Source of the DNA: Dechloromonas sp. ZY10
GTDB lineage: Bacteria; Pseudomonadota; Gammaproteobacteria; Burkholderiales; Rhodocyclaceae
Length of the DNA: 64,000 nt
Direction: 5' to 3'
Assembly (NCBI RefSeq): GCF_041378895.1
Contig: NZ_CP144212.1
Location: forward strand, 1,225,501 to 1,289,500
Position numbers and translations under genes: made by a program
Part shown: positions 21,058 through 30,428 of the stretch, in pieces
Layout: each line of letters begins with the position of its first letter
How positions within the stretch are numbered: position 1 is the stretch's first letter
Notes under the pieces: model-generated
The model's input: only the letters and a program-made list of their open reading frames with translations
Database searches by the model: none
What the model was told of the DNA's origin: nothing

Positions 21058-21567
21058 TTACAGTGGCTTTGGCGCGTCCTGTTCGTACTGCAGAAAGCGG
21101 CAAATCACCGGCTGGCCGCTGTGGCGTTCGACGTAGGTGGCGCTGCGGTCGCTGATGATGCGCCAGTCGGCGAGCGGGATTTCAGCCGGGAACAGGGTGT
21201 CGCCGGGGTAGGCAGCGGCGATCCGGGTCAGGTAGAAGCGCTGGCAGTAAGGCCAGGCGGCGGCGTAGATTGAGGCGCCGCCGAGCACGAACACCGGCTT
21301 GCCGGTGGCGACTGCCCGGCGTAAAGCGTCCTCGACTGTGGCGCAGGCGTGGCAGCCGGGGCGCAGCGGCAAATCCAGCTGGCGGGTGACGATGAAACAG
21401 TCGGCCGGCACCACGTCCATCGACTCGTAGGTCAGCCGCCCGATCACCAGCGCGGCACCGGCCACGGTGGCCTCGAAGTAGGCGAGTTCTTCCGGAATGT
21501 CCCAGGGCAGCCAGTGGTCGCGGCCGATCATGCCGTTGGCGGCGACCGCGCTGATCGCCGCGATCAT
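21058..21567 (-). CDS. folA: Dihydrofolate reductase
   Basis: A 169-residue NADPH-dependent reductase that makes tetrahydrofolate. ISAVAANGMIGRDHWLPWDIPEEL is recognisable as the DHFR N-terminus (Trp-Asp-Ile-Pro-Glu substrate region), followed by VIGRLTYESM, PVFVLGGASIYAAA and a late FLTRI-like strand. It overlaps folB by four bases (ATGA), so the two folate genes are coupled. No thyA lies beside it. Confidence 0.92.
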   Translation of the reverse strand: MIAAISAVAANGMIGRDHWLPWDIPEELAYFEATVAGAALVIGRLTYESMDVVPADCFIVTRQLDLPLRPGCHACATVEDALRRAVATGKPVFVLGGASIYAAAWPYCQRFYLTRIAAAYPGDTLFPAEIPLADWRIISDRSATYVERHSGQPVICRFLQYEQDAPKPL

Positions 21568-21947
21568 CGCGGCAGCGCCTGCCAGGCGGCGCGGGTCAGG
21601 TTGAGCGAAATCGCCGGCGTGCCGCCGCCGTTATAGACATGCGGCTTGTGCATCGAAACCGCCGCCTGGGTGACGATGGGCATCGAGAAAATCGCGTCCA
21701 TCACCTTGAGGATGCTGGTTTCCAGGCAGATGTGGTGCGGATCGGTTTCGAGTTTTCGGATCGCCAGGTAGATCACCTCGTAATCGACTACATCCTCGAT
21801 CCGGTGCGGATCGGCCACTGCAGCCAGCGGTGCCCAGGCATCCGCGTGTACCTGCACGGCCTGCGGTCCATGCTGTTCCAGTGGATTGCAGCCGGTCCGC
21901 AATTGGATCGTCGCATCAACCGATGCGCACCAGTGATTCGTGAGCAC
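21564..21947 (-). CDS. folB: Dihydroneopterin aldolase-like protein
   Basis: A 127-residue protein with the tunnelling (T-fold) pattern of FolB: VDYEVIYLAIRKL holds the conserved acidic residue, CLETSILKVMDAI the central helix, and AAVSMHKPHVYN the conserved Lys-Pro. FolB splits dihydroneopterin into hydroxymethyl-dihydropterin and glycolaldehyde. The GTG at 21947 is chosen because AGGAGG lies seven bases before it. Its last four bases overlap folA. The overall match is moderate, so an epimerase-type relative is possible. Confidence 0.72.
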   Translation of the reverse strand: MLTNHWCASVDATIQLRTGCNPLEQHGPQAVQVHADAWAPLAAVADPHRIEDVVDYEVIYLAIRKLETDPHHICLETSILKVMDAIFSMPIVTQAAVSMHKPHVYNGGGTPAISLNLTRAAWQALPR

Positions 21948-22129
21948 GTGCCCGCCTCCTTCAAACAAGGCCGCTGAGGGCCGGGAAAGGGCTGAAAGAT
22001 ACCAGAGGCCATGCCGGCCGGGCTATGGCCATGTTCGGCAGGTAAGGGTGATGGCGGCTACGGGGGCGGGGAACTGCGCCTTGCGGGGCAGTCTGGCAGG
22101 GACGGATGTGCTGGCGGGAGAGGGAGAAC

Positions 22130-22534
22130 TCAGGCCGTCACGTTGATCAACTGACCGGTCACCTGGCCGCTGCTGTTGATCGTCGGGCGGGGGGCTGCCG
22201 CCGTCGCGCTGCCGGCGGCAGCTTCGGTGACAGCATTGGCCAGGCGGGTAGTGGTCTGCTCCAGTTGATCGCCCAGTTGCTGGAAGCGCGTCCCGGTCTG
22301 CAAGCCCTGGCGGACGACGCGGGCTTCGTCATTGGCGGCGCCGGCCTGTTGCTGCAGGCTGTCGGCGCGCTGTTCGGAGGCATCGGCGTCCTTGCGGGCG
22401 CTGGCGGCTTCGCGCTGCAGCGTGTCGGCCCGCAACTCGGCCTGCCGGGCCGCCTGTTCGGCCTGGCGGCGCTGGAATTGGGCGGCGCTGGCAGAGTAAT
22501 TGCTGCTGGTCGCGGAGGTGGTGGAAAAGTCCAT
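22130..22534 (-). CDS. Small coiled-coil protein with C-terminal TGxLINVTA motif
   Basis: A 134-residue, Ala/Gln-rich protein of unknown function. Residues 17-90 have heptad-like spacing (QRRQAEQAARQAELRADTLQ) and probably form a coiled coil. It ends SGQVTGQLINVTA, the same ending as the next gene upstream (22602-22826), so the two are paralogues. No signal peptide or membrane segment is visible. Confidence 0.7.
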   Translation of the reverse strand: MDFSTTSATSSNYSASAAQFQRRQAEQAARQAELRADTLQREAASARKDADASEQRADSLQQQAGAANDEARVVRQGLQTGTRFQQLGDQLEQTTTRLANAVTEAAAGSATAAAPRPTINSSGQVTGQLINVTA

Positions 22535-22601
22535 GATCCGGGGCTACAGATAAGCTGGGCGCGGGGTGGGGGCAGGGGGCGGAAAGTTCAGCGGGAAAGA
22601 A

Positions 22602-22826
22602 TCAGGCGGTGACATTGATCAGTGTGCCGGTTTGTTGCCCAAGCGCATTGGTCACCGGCTTGGGCTTGGCCGCCTGTTCGTTCTCCTGGCGCTCGGCCTT
22701 CTGCTCGGCCTGGCGGGCTTGCACACGTTCGGCGTTGCGGGCTTCCTGAGCGGCGTCGGCGCGACTGACCTGGGTGCTGCCGTAAGCGCCCGTGCCTGAA
22801 CCGGTGGTGATGGAATCGATGCTCAT
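22602..22826 (-). CDS. Small coiled-coil protein, paralogue of 22130-22534
   Basis: A 74-residue protein of unknown function, with an Arg/Gln/Glu-rich helix (RNAERVQARQAEQKAERQEN) and the C-terminus LGQQTGTLINVTA. The ATG at 22826 has GGAG six bases upstream. The shared C-terminal motif with its neighbour, joined to coiled coils of different lengths, suggests a common docking or assembly signal. Confidence 0.68.
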   Translation of the reverse strand: MSIDSITTGSGTGAYGSTQVSRADAAQEARNAERVQARQAEQKAERQENEQAAKPKPVTNALGQQTGTLINVTA

Positions 22827-22975
22827 GATCTGCTCCAAAGCAAATGCCTTACGCTAAGTGTAGGCGATAGCGGGGATTTTTTTAAGCAGGGGCTTGCAGT
22901 TGGCGGTTGAATCATTGATCCTTGCGCCTTCTTCGGCGGGGTGGCGGCTTGCGTAAATTGAGGCCCTCTCGTAGG

Positions 22976-22995
22976 ATTTAAACAAACGTATGAAT
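22976..22995. promoter_or_regulatory. Putative PsrA/FadR-type operator (site B, autoregulatory)
   Basis: ATTTAAACAAACGTATGAAT, 14 bp before the GTG of the TetR gene, matches the six-site consensus. The position suggests that the regulator represses itself. Confidence 0.65.
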
Positions 22996-23008
22996 TTGGA
23001 GTCTGGCT

Positions 23009-23704
23009 GTGGCTGAATCCCGGGCTGGCGAAAGCCGTAACACGGATACCCGCGAACGCATTCTCGACGCCGCCGAGCGCCTGTTCATGGCCCATGGCTA
23101 TGAAGGCACCTCGATGCGGCAGATCACCGGCGAGGCCGGGGTCAACCTGGCGGCGGTGAATTATCACTTCGGCTCCAAAGAGTCGCTGATGCAGGAAGTC
23201 TTCCGGCGGCGTCTCGACTGGCTCAACGACGAACGGATGCGGGTTCTCGACGAACTCGAACAGGAGGCTGCCGGGCGGCCGCTGAAGCCCTCGCAGATCG
23301 TCGATGGCTTTTTCGGCACCCTGCTGCGCATGGCCGACGACGAAGCGCGCGGCGGCATGACCTTCCTCCGCCTGCTCGGCCGCACGCTGACCGAACCGTC
23401 GGAATTCATCCGCACCTTCCTCGCGCAGGAGTACCGCACCGTCGTCGAACGCTACAAGGAAGCCTTGTTCAAGGCGCTGCCCGACGTACCCAAGGCAGAA
23501 ATCGTCTGGCGCTTCCACTTCATGCTCGGCGCCACCTCCTACGCCATCGCCGGCACCGACGCCCTGCGCCTGGTCACCGACTGGCAGATCGAGGACGAAG
23601 CGACCATGGACCGCCTCGACCACCTGCTGCCGCGCCTGATGTCCTTCCTCCTCGGCGGCCTGCGCGCCCCGCTGCCGCAGCTCAACGAGGGCGGCCAGAT
23701 CTAG
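23009..23704 (+). CDS. TetR-family regulator, PsrA-like
   Basis: A 231-residue repressor. The N-terminal helix-turn-helix (ERILDAAERLFMAHGYEGTS, then MRQITGEAGVNLAAVNYHFGSKESLM) is very close in pattern to PsrA-type regulators of fatty-acid metabolism. The C-terminal ligand domain (about 85-215) is less conserved. PsrA-type proteins bind long-chain fatty acids or acyl-CoA and release beta-oxidation promoters. The GTG at 23009 has GGAG seven to eight bases upstream. A palindrome of the same form lies in front of this gene and in front of four beta-oxidation genes here, which supports the role. Confidence 0.85.
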   Translation: MAESRAGESRNTDTRERILDAAERLFMAHGYEGTSMRQITGEAGVNLAAVNYHFGSKESLMQEVFRRRLDWLNDERMRVLDELEQEAAGRPLKPSQIVDGFFGTLLRMADDEARGGMTFLRLLGRTLTEPSEFIRTFLAQEYRTVVERYKEALFKALPDVPKAEIVWRFHFMLGATSYAIAGTDALRLVTDWQIEDEATMDRLDHLLPRLMSFLLGGLRAPLPQLNEGGQI

Positions 23705-24156
23705 GGCCGCCGCTGTTTGAGATCGTGCCGGCAGTGTCCAGGTGCGGCTGAAGTGATCCCCGCCGGTGGCGAGCCGGGCGGGGATTTTTTATGGAATTTC
23801 GCTGCGTTGCCCGATTGGTCGCATTGCATAGTCGGGGAGGGAGCACGATTTTCCACGCCCGGAAAATGCCTCATTCTTGCAGTCGACCGCAAGATCAGGG
23901 GTTATTCAAAATGAATCGTGGTCTATCCCCTATTTTCCCTGAAACAATCAGAGACCATCGGTGCCCGCAGTGCCGATAGTGCGTAGCGGCAGTCCGGCCA
24001 AATAGTCTCCGGTTCATCGCCTATTCCATGTTCGGACGCTGACTCCCAAGCGACGCGGCACTTGTGCGGCATCCGGTCGCGCAATACTCCATTGACATTA
24101 AAAATATCATGTGAGTCAATGATGTGTATATAACAAATAAATAACACGAAAGAACA
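23705..24156. other. 452-bp region between TetR gene and RTX island
   Basis: Holds the terminator at 23756-23790, a degenerate GTCGAC palindrome near 23876-23892 and then AT-rich sequence marking the border of the island. TTGACA at 24092-24097 could be a -35 element but lacks a good -10 at the right distance. I see no gene. Confidence 0.5.
23756..23790 (+). terminator. Rho-independent terminator of the TetR gene
   Basis: A nine-base GC-rich stem (ATCCCCGCC with GGCGGGGAT) followed by a T6 tract, 52 bases after the stop codon. Confidence 0.8.
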
Positions 24157-25317
24157 ATGAACATGCTGATAGCGCAGCAGGAAATGACGGCCCATTCACC
24201 GGTGCAGCTTGATACAGCATCGGCTCTGTGGTTACTGGGCAGTCTGGCCGGCTTTTACCGCCGGTCTTTCGACACTGCGCTGGTACTGCAGCGCTTTGCG
24301 CCACCGTTTGATTTCCCTTCCCTGCTTGAGGCGCTCGAAGCGCTGGGACTCAAGGCCGGGCTAGCCGAGTGGCCCGAGGAGGATTGGTCGAGTCTGCCGC
24401 TGCCGGCGGTGGTGTTCCTGCCGGAGGCGAAAACTGGGCTACAGCCCATCAGCACCATTCCAGAACTCGTCCCGACTGAAACTATTTCCAGTCTCCCGCC
24501 AGCACTGATCGTCAAACACGGCGGCCATACCCCGGCCAGGCCAGCCCCGAACCGCTCTCAGCCGAAATCGCTCGCGCGCAGTGTTTGCCGCTCATGTTGC
24601 TGGCGGCCGAAGCCGAGCCACTGGTCAGCGAGTCAGTCGGCGCATCGCTCAGCCGGGCACCGGAGGACGGCAAAGCCGGCAAACCCTTCCGCTTTTCTTG
24701 GTTCATCCCTGAACTGCTGCGCCACAAAATGATCTGGCGCGACGTGCTAATCGCCAGTCTCGCCATCCAGCCCTACCGTTACGCTGGGAAAGAAGACATC
24801 ACCCTCGACTTCGACAGAGGGGCGGCCACCCTCGAGTTCGCCGATGGCACGCAGGCGATCCTGAGCAGCCAGACCTCCCCGGGCGACTTTGCTGCCGCCC
24901 CTTTCAGCATCCAGTTCGAAGACAAACCGGCGGTTGCCCCCCATCGGACAGAGAAATAATTGGAGACTTGGTACCGATCGGTTTCGACTCAGGGGCCAGC
25001 GTCCAATATGACGATTCGGGCAATTTCATCAGCGAGGAGAGGTAAATGCTAAAAGTCTATATTTATGCCAATGAACTATTTGGCGGTGCCGGCAACGAAA
25101 CCCTGCATGCCGACTAAGAAAGCCACCTGACCAGACTGAAAAACCTCACGGAATTCGGCGGCGCCGGCGTCGAAGACAAGATCGGCGAGGAACTTTTTGG
25201 CGGCCAGGGCAATGACGCCCTGGCTGGGAGCAATCGCCACGATGTGATGCCGGGGCGGTGGAGAAAAGTCAGTCCCAGTGGAACGGGGGCGAATGATGGG
25301 AAATGGAGGGTGACGGA
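24157..25317 (+). pseudogene. Decayed T1SS ABC transporter N-terminus fused to RTX-module remnant (unit 0)
   Basis: Bases 24157-24420 encode a C39-peptidase-like domain (SALWLLGSLAGFYRRSF, later LPLPAVVFLPE) as found at the N-terminus of HlyB-type exporters. After at least one frameshift, 24660-24772 encode FRFSWFIPELLRHKMIW RDVLIASLAIQ, the start of the transporter's first membrane helices. From about 24776 the same frame turns abruptly into the RTX-lipase module (DITLDFDRGAATLEFADG), which the intact copies at 27535 and 30867 share. This remnant has further frameshifts and stops. Its last open frame ends WRKVSPSGTGANDGKWR and its TGA overlaps the ATG of the next gene. The gene is dead, the product of a deletion joining an exporter gene to a toxin gene. 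Confidence 0.75.
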
Positions 25318-25884
25318 ATGAAGAATGCGTTGAGCCGATGGCTGATCTCGATAGCGATGCTCCTGCTTGGCGGCTGCGGCATGACCGTTACCTGGCAAGA
25401 GGAAGTACAACTCAGCGACGGGCGGGTCATTGTGGTGGAGCGAGAGACGGTGCGGGTTTCCGGTGGGGATGACCTGGCTCACGGCGGAAGCGGTTCTACG
25501 CCAAAGGAGCGGCGGATACGGTTTGAATTTCCTTTGGGGTCTGGTCAGCGGGTGGAATGGCGGTCATCAAAATCTGACTCGAGGCAATTTCCGGAAAGTC
25601 CTTTGGTGCTCGATATCGTGGCCGAACAGCCTGTAATACTGACCATCAACCCAATCTCAGAGGGATGCGAGGTTTATTCAAAATATAGCTTTCAAAACGG
25701 TAGTTGGATTAAAGAGAAGCTCCCAGATGCATTCGCTAAGCAAGCAACAAATCTCTATCTAAAAAGCGGCCCATCTATGCCTTCGTTCGTCGACATAGCG
25801 ACTAAGAACCGCGATAACGCAGATATCCGTTATTTCCGCACACTCAAGCAAGTTGGCCCTCGCCGCGTCATTTGCAGTGGATGA
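25318..25884 (+). CDS. Putative lipoprotein partner / immunity-like protein (unit 0)
   Basis: A 188-residue protein beginning with a lipoprotein signal (MLLLGGC, Cys about 21). The mature part starts VTWQEEVQLSDGRVIVVER and later has ISEGCEVYSKYSFQNGSWIKE, both alignable with the partner at 28495-29214. It has good GGAGGG spacing, and its ATG overlaps the stop codon of the decayed RTX module upstream (ATGA). It ends 34 bp before an intact RTX lipase. A periplasmic or outer-membrane protein tied to a lipase gene fits an immunity protein or a lipase-specific chaperone. No activity is shown. Confidence 0.7.
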   Translation: MKNALSRWLISIAMLLLGGCGMTVTWQEEVQLSDGRVIVVERETVRVSGGDDLAHGGSGSTPKERRIRFEFPLGSGQRVEWRSSKSDSRQFPESPLVLDIVAEQPVILTINPISEGCEVYSKYSFQNGSWIKEKLPDAFAKQATNLYLKSGPSMPSFVDIATKNRDNADIRYFRTLKQVGPRRVICSG

Positions 25885-25918
25885 CTACATTCAAAACGAT
25901 TACTGAAGGAGCAATGCT

Positions 25919-28498
25919 ATGGCCGAACGGATCGAATATGCACAACTGGCGGCGGTTGTGTACGCGGCATCAAACAAGAATAAATTGGGAATCCCCGCCG
26001 GTTGGACCGAACTCGACTGGCAACCAGATCAAAGCGGAACCACAGGGTTTTCGGCTGGCGCTTACCGTAAAGGCAACGATATCGTCATTGCTTACACCGG
26101 TACCAATGACCTGAACGATATAGCGAATTGGTCGATCGGACTTGGTCTATCCCCATTCTTTTATCAAGTTACCGAGGCCGTTGCCTACTACCAGGCTTTC
26201 AGGGCGACGTATCCAGACACCAATTTCAGTTTTACCGGCCATTCACTGGGCGGCGGCCTGGCATCTTTGATGGCGGTGTATTTCGACAAACCGGCCACGA
26301 CCTTCGACGAAGCTCCATTTCAATTGGCAGCGCTATCGCCAGTTGTTCTGGCTGCAGTCAATCAGTTCATGAGCACTCGCGGCATCAGCGATGCAGCCTT
26401 TACCAGTTACTCCTTATCCGGTGGTCTGCTTGCGCTCAGCCGGGAATACAACATCAACCATTACTCAATAGAAGGCGAAGTATTAAGCCCCCTGCGAACC
26501 TCTGTCAGCACGCTGGTGGGTGCAGGTCATGAAGTTGATAAAGGTGAGAGTACCGCCGGAGCTATCAATCTTCATTCCATGACACTACTGATGGCCGCAC
26601 TGGAATCCCCAAGTTTTCTTGAGATCATGCAGAAACTCCCGAGTCTGGTCGAACAGATGCTGGATACAAATTTATTTGGGACAGATCAGAGCGATGATAG
26701 TAAACAAGACCTGCTCCGCCACCTGCTACGCCACCAATTCGGAGCGGATGGCATAACGAAGGACGACATGCTCGACCGCTTCGGTACTGATCTGGGCCGA
26801 TTGGCCGGAGGCGAGGGCAACTTCCTTTCCACCCCGATAGTGAAGGCGCTGATCGGTGTCGCCCTGCAGCACTACTACCAACAAAGCGACACCAAGGAGT
26901 ATTTTTTCCAACAGCTACCTGCCGGCATCCAGTTCGACCTGACCAAACCGCTGGGCAACGAAAATGTGGAACTCGGCGCGATCCTCGGCTACGAAAAGTT
27001 GCTCGAAGCCGCGCGCGGCATGATCCCAGTCGACGTGGGCGCGGCATACCCCCAACCCGAAGATGCCTTCATGGAATTCACCGCCGAGAAAGTTCGCTGG
27101 AACGCTGCGCTTGGCGAGAAAGGCCTACAAGGTAACGCTACGGGAAGCGCCGCCGACCTCGTCCTCGGCGGCGCCCAGGGAGATATTTTCGCCGCTGGCG
27201 AAGGCAACGACTTGCTGCTCGGCGGACTTGGTTCGGACGTCCTGCAAGGCGAAGCCGGCGACGACACCCTGTATGGCGGCGCCGACAACGACACTCTGCT
27301 GGGCGAGGCTGATACCGACAAACTCTACGGCGGTGCTGGCATGGATCTGCTTGACGGTGGGGAAGGAGACGACACCCTTGTCGGCGGCGACGGCCGGGAC
27401 GTTTACCGCCTGAATGCACAAAGCGGCACCGACCATATCGAAGACGACAGCGGCGTGCTGCTGTGGCAAGGCCATATCCTGGCCGGCAGCTTCCTGAAAC
27501 AGGGCGATGGCAAAACTTACCGCAACGCCGGACAAGAAGGCATCACCCTCGACTTCGACAGCGGGGCAGCCACCCTCAAGTTCTCCGACGGCACGCAGGT
27601 GATCCTGAGCAGGCAGACCTCCCCAGGCGACTTCGCTGCCTCCCCTTTCGGCATCCAGCTCGAAGACAAACCGGGGGTTGCCCCCTTATCAGACAGAGAA
27701 ATCATTGGAGACTTGGTGCCGATCGGGTTCGACTCCGGGGCCAGCATCCAATACGACGATCTGGGCAACGTCATCGGCGAAGAGAGGGAAATGCCAGAAG
27801 GTTATACCTATACCGATGAACTATTTGGCAGTGCCGGCAACGACCACATCCAAGCAAAAAGAGGCAACGACTGGGTACAGGCACGCGGCGGTGACGATGT
27901 GGTCGTGGGCGGCGAGCAAGTTGCTGAACAGGGCTATCAGGACTACCTGATGGGCGAAGCCGGCAACGATACCCTGCATGCCGACGAAGAAAGCGACCTA
28001 GCTGGATTGAAAAGCCTCAAGGACTTTGGCAGTGCAGGCGTCGAAGACAAGATCGGCGACGCGCTCTTCGGCGGCCAGGGCAATGACACCCTGGCCGGGA
28101 GCAATCGGCACGACGTGATGCTGGGCGGTGGGGGAGGCGACCTGATGCTCGGTGGTGCCGGCGACGATGTGCTGGTCGGCAACCAGGATCGCAAGACCAC
28201 GGACGTCGACTTCTTCTACGACCACGGCAATGGCTTCGATACTCGCTTTGTCGTGTTTGAAAGGGACAAGGCGAATACCGGTTCCTGGACCGTGGGCACG
28301 GGGTCACGGTCGTTCCAAGTCTCTGGGCCGTATTACTTGCGCAGCCTCGAAGTAGACCTGGGCGGCGGAAGCGACATCATTTACGGTGGCGCGGGCGACG
28401 AATTGTTCCTGTTCGCCGATGGCATGCGGGTGCTGTGGAAAAAAGTCAGTCCTGGCTGGAAAGCGAGGAATGACGGCGAATTGAGGGCAGCGGCATGA
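25919..28498 (+). CDS. RTX lipase cassette lacking the C-terminal secretion region (unit 1)
   Basis: An 859-residue protein. The N-terminal class-3 lipase-like domain holds the nucleophile elbow TGHSLGGG (Ser about 109) and a candidate catalytic His in NLHSMTLL. From about residue 430, calcium-binding nonapeptides follow ([20 protein letters not shown] and more). Compared with unit 2 it stops soon after the shared RTX module with ELFLFADGMRVLWKKVSP, so it lacks the distal RTX block, the hemolysin-related domains and the C-terminus where type I secretion signals lie. It may be unsecreted or silent. Its stop overlaps the next gene's ATG. AAGGAG precedes the ATG. Confidence 0.85.
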   Translation: MAERIEYAQLAAVVYAASNKNKLGIPAGWTELDWQPDQSGTTGFSAGAYRKGNDIVIAYTGTNDLNDIANWSIGLGLSPFFYQVTEAVAYYQAFRATYPDTNFSFTGHSLGGGLASLMAVYFDKPATTFDEAPFQLAALSPVVLAAVNQFMSTRGISDAAFTSYSLSGGLLALSREYNINHYSIEGEVLSPLRTSVSTLVGAGHEVDKGESTAGAINLHSMTLLMAALESPSFLEIMQKLPSLVEQMLDTNLFGTDQSDDSKQDLLRHLLRHQFGADGITKDDMLDRFGTDLGRLAGGEGNFLSTPIVKALIGVALQHYYQQSDTKEYFFQQLPAGIQFDLTKPLGNENVELGAILGYEKLLEAARGMIPVDVGAAYPQPEDAFMEFTAEKVRWNAALGEKGLQGNATGSAADLVLGGAQGDIFAAGEGNDLLLGGLGSDVLQGEAGDDTLYGGADNDTLLGEADTDKLYGGAGMDLLDGGEGDDTLVGGDGRDVYRLNAQSGTDHIEDDSGVLLWQGHILAGSFLKQGDGKTYRNAGQEGITLDFDSGAATLKFSDGTQVILSRQTSPGDFAASPFGIQLEDKPGVAPLSDREIIGDLVPIGFDSGASIQYDDLGNVIGEEREMPEGYTYTDELFGSAGNDHIQAKRGNDWVQARGGDDVVVGGEQVAEQGYQDYLMGEAGNDTLHADEESDLAGLKSLKDFGSAGVEDKIGDALFGGQGNDTLAGSNRHDVMLGGGGGDLMLGGAGDDVLVGNQDRKTTDVDFFYDHGNGFDTRFVVFERDKANTGSWTVGTGSRSFQVSGPYYLRSLEVDLGGGSDIIYGGAGDELFLFADGMRVLWKKVSPGWKARNDGELRAAA
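27209..28386 (+). repeat. 1.18-kb near-identical direct repeat, copy 1
   Basis: Matches 30541-31718 base for base at a constant offset of 3332 with about half a dozen substitutions seen by eye. Identity begins abruptly at the codons for [11 protein letters not shown] and ends at GGAGD. Confidence 0.95.
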
Positions 28499-29214
28499 AC
28501 AAGGCTACTTTGCTGAAATCACTGACGCTAATTCTGACGATGGGGGTGGGCATGAATGCAATGGCGGGCTGGTTCGGATTGGATGGCACGAGTTGGAAGG
28601 AAGAGGTGCTGCTCCACGACGGGGCGAAGATCGTGGTGCAGCGATCACAAAGCTATGGCAGTCGTCCGACACTGGACAGTCGGGAAAAGCGGGTTCTGGA
28701 GGAGGTCTGGAGTATTCCCGTGCTGGGAGGCGATCGAACGCTTATCTGGAAAACCGGTTTTCGCACGCCTCCGGAAGGCCCAAGCCTGATACTGATGCTC
28801 ATCGATTTCATCAATGGCATTCCCTATCTGGCCACCTCGCCCGCCGGCTGCATTGCTTACAACTATTGGGGACGCCCTAATCCGCCCTATGTCTTTTTCA
28901 AGCATGACGGCAAGGACTGGCGGCGCATCTCCCTTGAAGAATTTCCGCCGCAATTCACGGAACCGAACGTGGTCGTCGGGCGACCCGATCCAAACCATCG
29001 ATCCGGCACGCTGACTCTCGACATGGTGAAGCAGGATAACGCGGGATTGGAGCCGTATCACCGCGTTATTGCACGTGAGCCGATTACGAAGGGCGATGGG
29101 AACTGGAGGTGTCCACAGATGGAGTATGACGGTGAAGGAGGGTGGCGCGCCCCAGGAGGTGCCAAGGCTCCGCATCCGATTGAGCCTGTAGGGACAGCAA
29201 AAGGGCAGAAATAA
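28495..29214 (+). CDS. Putative secreted partner / immunity-like protein (unit 1)
   Basis: A 239-residue exported protein with an ordinary signal peptide (cleavage near MNAMAG). The mature part has TSWKEEVLLHDGAKIVVQR, then SPAGCIAYNYWGRPNPPYVF and DWRRISLEEFPPQF, aligning with the lipoprotein at 25318-25884 including the single conserved Cys. The ATG overlaps the stop of the unit 1 lipase (ATGA), which means coupled translation. It ends 32 bp before the unit 2 lipase. Immunity protein, specific chaperone or lipase regulator are all possible; it shows no enzyme motif. Confidence 0.72.
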   Translation: MNKATLLKSLTLILTMGVGMNAMAGWFGLDGTSWKEEVLLHDGAKIVVQRSQSYGSRPTLDSREKRVLEEVWSIPVLGGDRTLIWKTGFRTPPEGPSLILMLIDFINGIPYLATSPAGCIAYNYWGRPNPPYVFFKHDGKDWRRISLEEFPPQFTEPNVVVGRPDPNHRSGTLTLDMVKQDNAGLEPYHRVIAREPITKGDGNWRCPQMEYDGEGGWRAPGGAKAPHPIEPVGTAKGQK

Positions 29215-29246
29215 CTCTTCTATGAATTTTCGAAAAGGGAACTGTT

Positions 29247-30428
29247 GTGGTAGCTAATGATGACTATGTCTTGATGGCTGGATATGCATATCAAGATACG
29301 AAGGATCGAATGAATTGGTTTCCTGTTCCGCAAAGATGGACAAATTTCAATCATCAAGTAAAACCCAGTGGCTTCGAAGCCGTCTCCTTCCAACGAGGCA
29401 ATGAAATTGTCATTTCATTCGCTGGTACCGATCCTGGCGATCTGTTCGGCGATGTGGCGGCGGATATCGCGCTGGCCCTTGGTCTGGGTTCGGATCAATT
29501 GCGCGAGGCTGCGGTTTATTACCTTGAGGTGCGCGCGGCCAATCCGGAAGCTGTCATCACATTTACTGGCCACAGTCTGGGTGGTGGCCTTGCCGCCCTG
29601 ATGGGGGTGTTCTTCGACCGGCCCGCTGTTACCTTCGACCAAGCCCCCTTTGCTGCCAGCACGGCTGTCGTGGACAGCGGTGAAGGCAATCTCGCCGGTG
29701 TGCATGTTGCCTTGCTCAATCATTTGCGTGGCCTCGGATATGCGGATTATCATCTGCGACCGCTCGAAACCTATATCGGCCTGACGGATAGACAGCACTG
29801 GGTCAGCGGCCAATATGTCGTCGGTGAATTCCTTACCGACTATCCCATAATTAATTGGCTCTCCGGTATAGGCAATCAAACCCCGCTCGAACATGGAGCG
29901 AATAATCTTTCCGGCATCGACCTGCACTCCCAGGCGCTGCTCGCCGCCTTCGTGTTGAATGACGGCTTTCGCCAAGTCACCATGAGTCTGCCAGACTTGG
30001 GGAAACTGCTGTTCGATAGCGCGCTGTATTACCACGATCCGAACGACACGGAGAACCCGCAACGCAACTATCTTGAAAACCTCTTGCGTCACCAAGTTGG
30101 TGTCAATGGTGCGATTGAAGCGGACAAGATGCTCTCCCGCTTCACCTCCGATCTGCAAAAGCTCGCCGCCACGGACGGCCTGTCGGAATCGGGAACGAAC
30201 CTCACCAAGGCCCTGATCGCCTTTGCCATGCAGGCCTACTACGACGGCCCGAAAAACTCGGAAGCCGACCACAAACTCTACGAAGCCGTCGAAGGCGGCG
30301 TGCATTTCGACCGCAGCGACATCGGCGCGACCCTGGACGACATTCAAGGGCTACACCCAATACTTCAAGCACCACCTCGCCACCCTGTCGGCCGAAGAAC
30401 AGGAAGGCATCAACCAACAGCTATCTGA
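29247..30428 (+). CDS. Lipase half of a frameshifted RTX lipase (unit 2)
   Basis: Encodes a class-3 lipase-like domain with [18 protein letters not shown] (nucleophile Ser about 110) and a candidate His in DLHSQALL. It is clearly diverged from the unit 1 lipase outside these motifs. The GTG at 29247 has AAAAGGGA upstream. The true frame breaks near 30340-30350: in this frame GATLDDIQG is followed by 23 unrelated residues, while the next frame continues [16 protein letters not shown]. Removing one G from the GGG there restores a single protein of about 2040 residues (29247-35376). It is either a real disabling mutation or a sequencing error. Confidence 0.8.
   Translation: MVANDDYVLMAGYAYQDTKDRMNWFPVPQRWTNFNHQVKPSGFEAVSFQRGNEIVISFAGTDPGDLFGDVAADIALALGLGSDQLREAAVYYLEVRAANPEAVITFTGHSLGGGLAALMGVFFDRPAVTFDQAPFAASTAVVDSGEGNLAGVHVALLNHLRGLGYADYHLRPLETYIGLTDRQHWVSGQYVVGEFLTDYPIINWLSGIGNQTPLEHGANNLSGIDLHSQALLAAFVLNDGFRQVTMSLPDLGKLLFDSALYYHDPNDTENPQRNYLENLLRHQVGVNGAIEADKMLSRFTSDLQKLAATDGLSESGTNLTKALIAFAMQAYYDGPKNSEADHKLYEAVEGGVHFDRSDIGATLDDIQGLHPILQAPPRHPVGRRTGRHQPTAI

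Noticed and set aside
20694..21155. 153-codon open frame between fbpB and folA
   Set aside because: Overlaps the palindrome and the end of folA; composition does not look coding.
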